A DNA stretch of 64,000 bases, taken from Lutimonas vermicola. GTDB lineage: Bacteria; Bacteroidota; Bacteroidia; Flavobacteriales; Flavobacteriaceae. This document shows positions 63,085 to 64,000 of the stretch, piece by piece. The stretch's first letter is position 1, and each line of letters begins with the position of its first letter. The notes beneath the pieces were generated by a model. The model did not search any database. It was given only the letters and a program-made list of their open reading frames with translations, and had not been told where the DNA came from. The stretch lies in the NCBI RefSeq assembly GCF_038433205.1, contig NZ_JBCDNA010000002.1:62001-126000 (forward strand), written 5' to 3'. Made by a program: the position numbers and the translations under genes.

Positions 63085-64000
63085 TTATTTTTCGATCAGT
63101 TTGATCTCAAAGACCTTATTCCAATTCTTCCCGGTAACGTACAGGCGGTCTTGTTCGGCGTCATAAGCGATTCCGTTCAAAACATTGTCTTCACCTGTTT
63201 GGCCTGCCTTTGTCTGCAATCCTTTCAGGCTCACAATTCCTTCAATGGCGCCATTGGAAGGTTCAACAATGAGAATGCTGTTTTGCTGCCAGATATTTGC
63301 ATATATTTTACCATTGACAAATTCAAGCTCATTCAATTTTTCAGCCTTTCTTTTATTCGTATAGGTTTCAATAAAGGAAACCTCTTTAAAAGTTTTTGGA
63401 TCGAGGAACCACATACGTTCGGTACCATCTGTTTTTATCAAATACTCAGAATTATGCGTAAGCCCCCAACCTTCTGAACTCACCCCATAATCAAAGGTCT
63501 TTTCAAGTTCAAAATCTTCAAGGTTATAGATGAATCCAATTTTTTTTCTCCAGGTCAATTGATAGATTTTTCCATCTTTAATGGTCATCCCTTCTCCAAA
63601 ATATTGCCTCTCCAGGTCGATCTTTTGAAGAATTTTCCCTGTTTCAATTTCGGTCTTTCTCAAGGTTGATCTCCCGTTTTGACCAGTACTTTCATAAAAG
63701 AAACCGTTGTGGTACACAAAACCTTGTGTAAACGCCTGATCATCATGTGGATATTCATTCACTACCTCATAAGAATACACCTTTGGAGGCGTATCATTTA
63801 AAAAATAGATGGTTTTATTCAGCTTTTTGCTTTTTCCTTCAAAATAAATGGTGGCAGACAAAGCCTGTTTCCCTAACTTATAACTTTTTATATCAACTGC
63901 TTCATGATTGTCAATCAATCTTCCATTGATAAAGTACTGAATGGAATCAATAGGGTTTCCACTTCTTTCCCTGACGCTTATTTTTAGGGGTTTATCAATT
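63085..64000 (-). CDS. Glutaminyl-peptide cyclotransferase (5' partial)
   Basis: The frame is open to the window edge, so the N terminus (presumably a lipoprotein signal) is missing; the internal TTG at 63918 is not the start. The visible part has a strand-rich leader (VRERSGNPIDSIQYFINGR) and then the five-bladed propeller of plant-type glutamine cyclotransferases: YPHDDQAFTQGFVYHNGFFY, YFGEGMTI, GWGLTHNSEYLIKTDGT, LNELEFVNGKIYANIWQQ and VLNGIAYD. It converts N-terminal Gln to pyroglutamate on exported proteins. Confidence 0.9.
   Translation of the reverse strand, partial: IDKPLKISVRERSGNPIDSIQYFINGRLIDNHEAVDIKSYKLGKQALSATIYFEGKSKKLNKTIYFLNDTPPKVYSYEVVNEYPHDDQAFTQGFVYHNGFFYESTGQNGRSTLRKTEIETGKILQKIDLERQYFGEGMTIKDGKIYQLTWRKKIGFIYNLEDFELEKTFDYGVSSEGWGLTHNSEYLIKTDGTERMWFLDPKTFKEVSFIETYTNKRKAEKLNELEFVNGKIYANIWQQNSILIVEPSNGAIEGIVSLKGLQTKAGQTGEDNVLNGIAYDAEQDRLYVTGKNWNKVFEIKLIEK

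Noticed and set aside
1..64000. tRNA, rRNA, CRISPR, insertion sequence, integrase or phage genes
   Set aside because: I looked for conserved tRNA arms, repeat-spacer patterns, transposase motifs and long terminal inverted repeats and saw none; the only repeats are the binding-module repeats and the twin RNA-like element.

Overview
The window looks like a chromosome segment of a polysaccharide-degrading member of the Bacteroidota, most likely a marine flavobacterium. Evidence: low GC, a SusC/SusD outer-membrane uptake pair, many lipoproteins with Bacteroidota-type lipoboxes, few Shine-Dalgarno sequences, one promoter of the TTG/TAnnTTTG class, Reg_prop/Y_Y_Y sensor proteins and a PafA-type phosphatase. 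I saw no rRNA, tRNA, CRISPR array, insertion sequence or phage gene.

Layout: (1) 1-3000: 3' part of a molybdenum hydroxylase large subunit and a DUF481-like outer-membrane protein. (2) 3191-8370: a compact beta-mannan operon (GH26 mannanase, GH130 phosphorylase, mannobiose 2-epimerase, GPH sugar:cation symporter), divergent from an AraC-type regulator. The shared intergenic region holds a consensus promoter and two direct repeats placed as AraC half-sites. (3) 9370-15864: a signalling operon of a giant beta-propeller hybrid histidine kinase, a CheY-like receiver and a GAF-cyclase with unusual base-recognition residues; a GIN-domain protein follows. (4) 16923-45243: a 28-kb beta-1,3/1,6-glucan (laminarin-type) utilisation locus, all on the minus strand, with a membrane-bound LuxR-type sensor-regulator just upstream (45528-48371). 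(5) 49008-64000: mostly housekeeping or accessory genes: DUF302, DEAD-box helicase, a duplicated small-RNA-like element, PafA phosphatase, MlaE/MlaF, retropepsin-like protease, DUF389, mannose-1-phosphate guanylyltransferase, SprT-like protein, SDR, amidohydrolase, a beta-helix lipoprotein and a glutaminyl-peptide cyclotransferase.

How the glucan locus should work (inference from families): surface lipoproteins (GH16, GH30, GH17 and a multi-module glycan-binding protein) cut and hold beta-glucan, SusC/SusD import oligosaccharides, three MFS carriers cross the inner membrane, and cytoplasmic GH17 enzymes plus a GH149-type phosphorylase finish the job. Its standout is a 780-residue protein that joins a GPH-family symporter to a cytoplasm-facing GH17 domain, followed by a free-standing paralogue of that GH17 domain. 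The downstream edge of the locus carries a decayed fragment of another GPH symporter, a possible scar of past rearrangement. A strong intrinsic terminator after the first four genes (susC, susD, binding protein, GH16) divides the locus into two likely transcription units.
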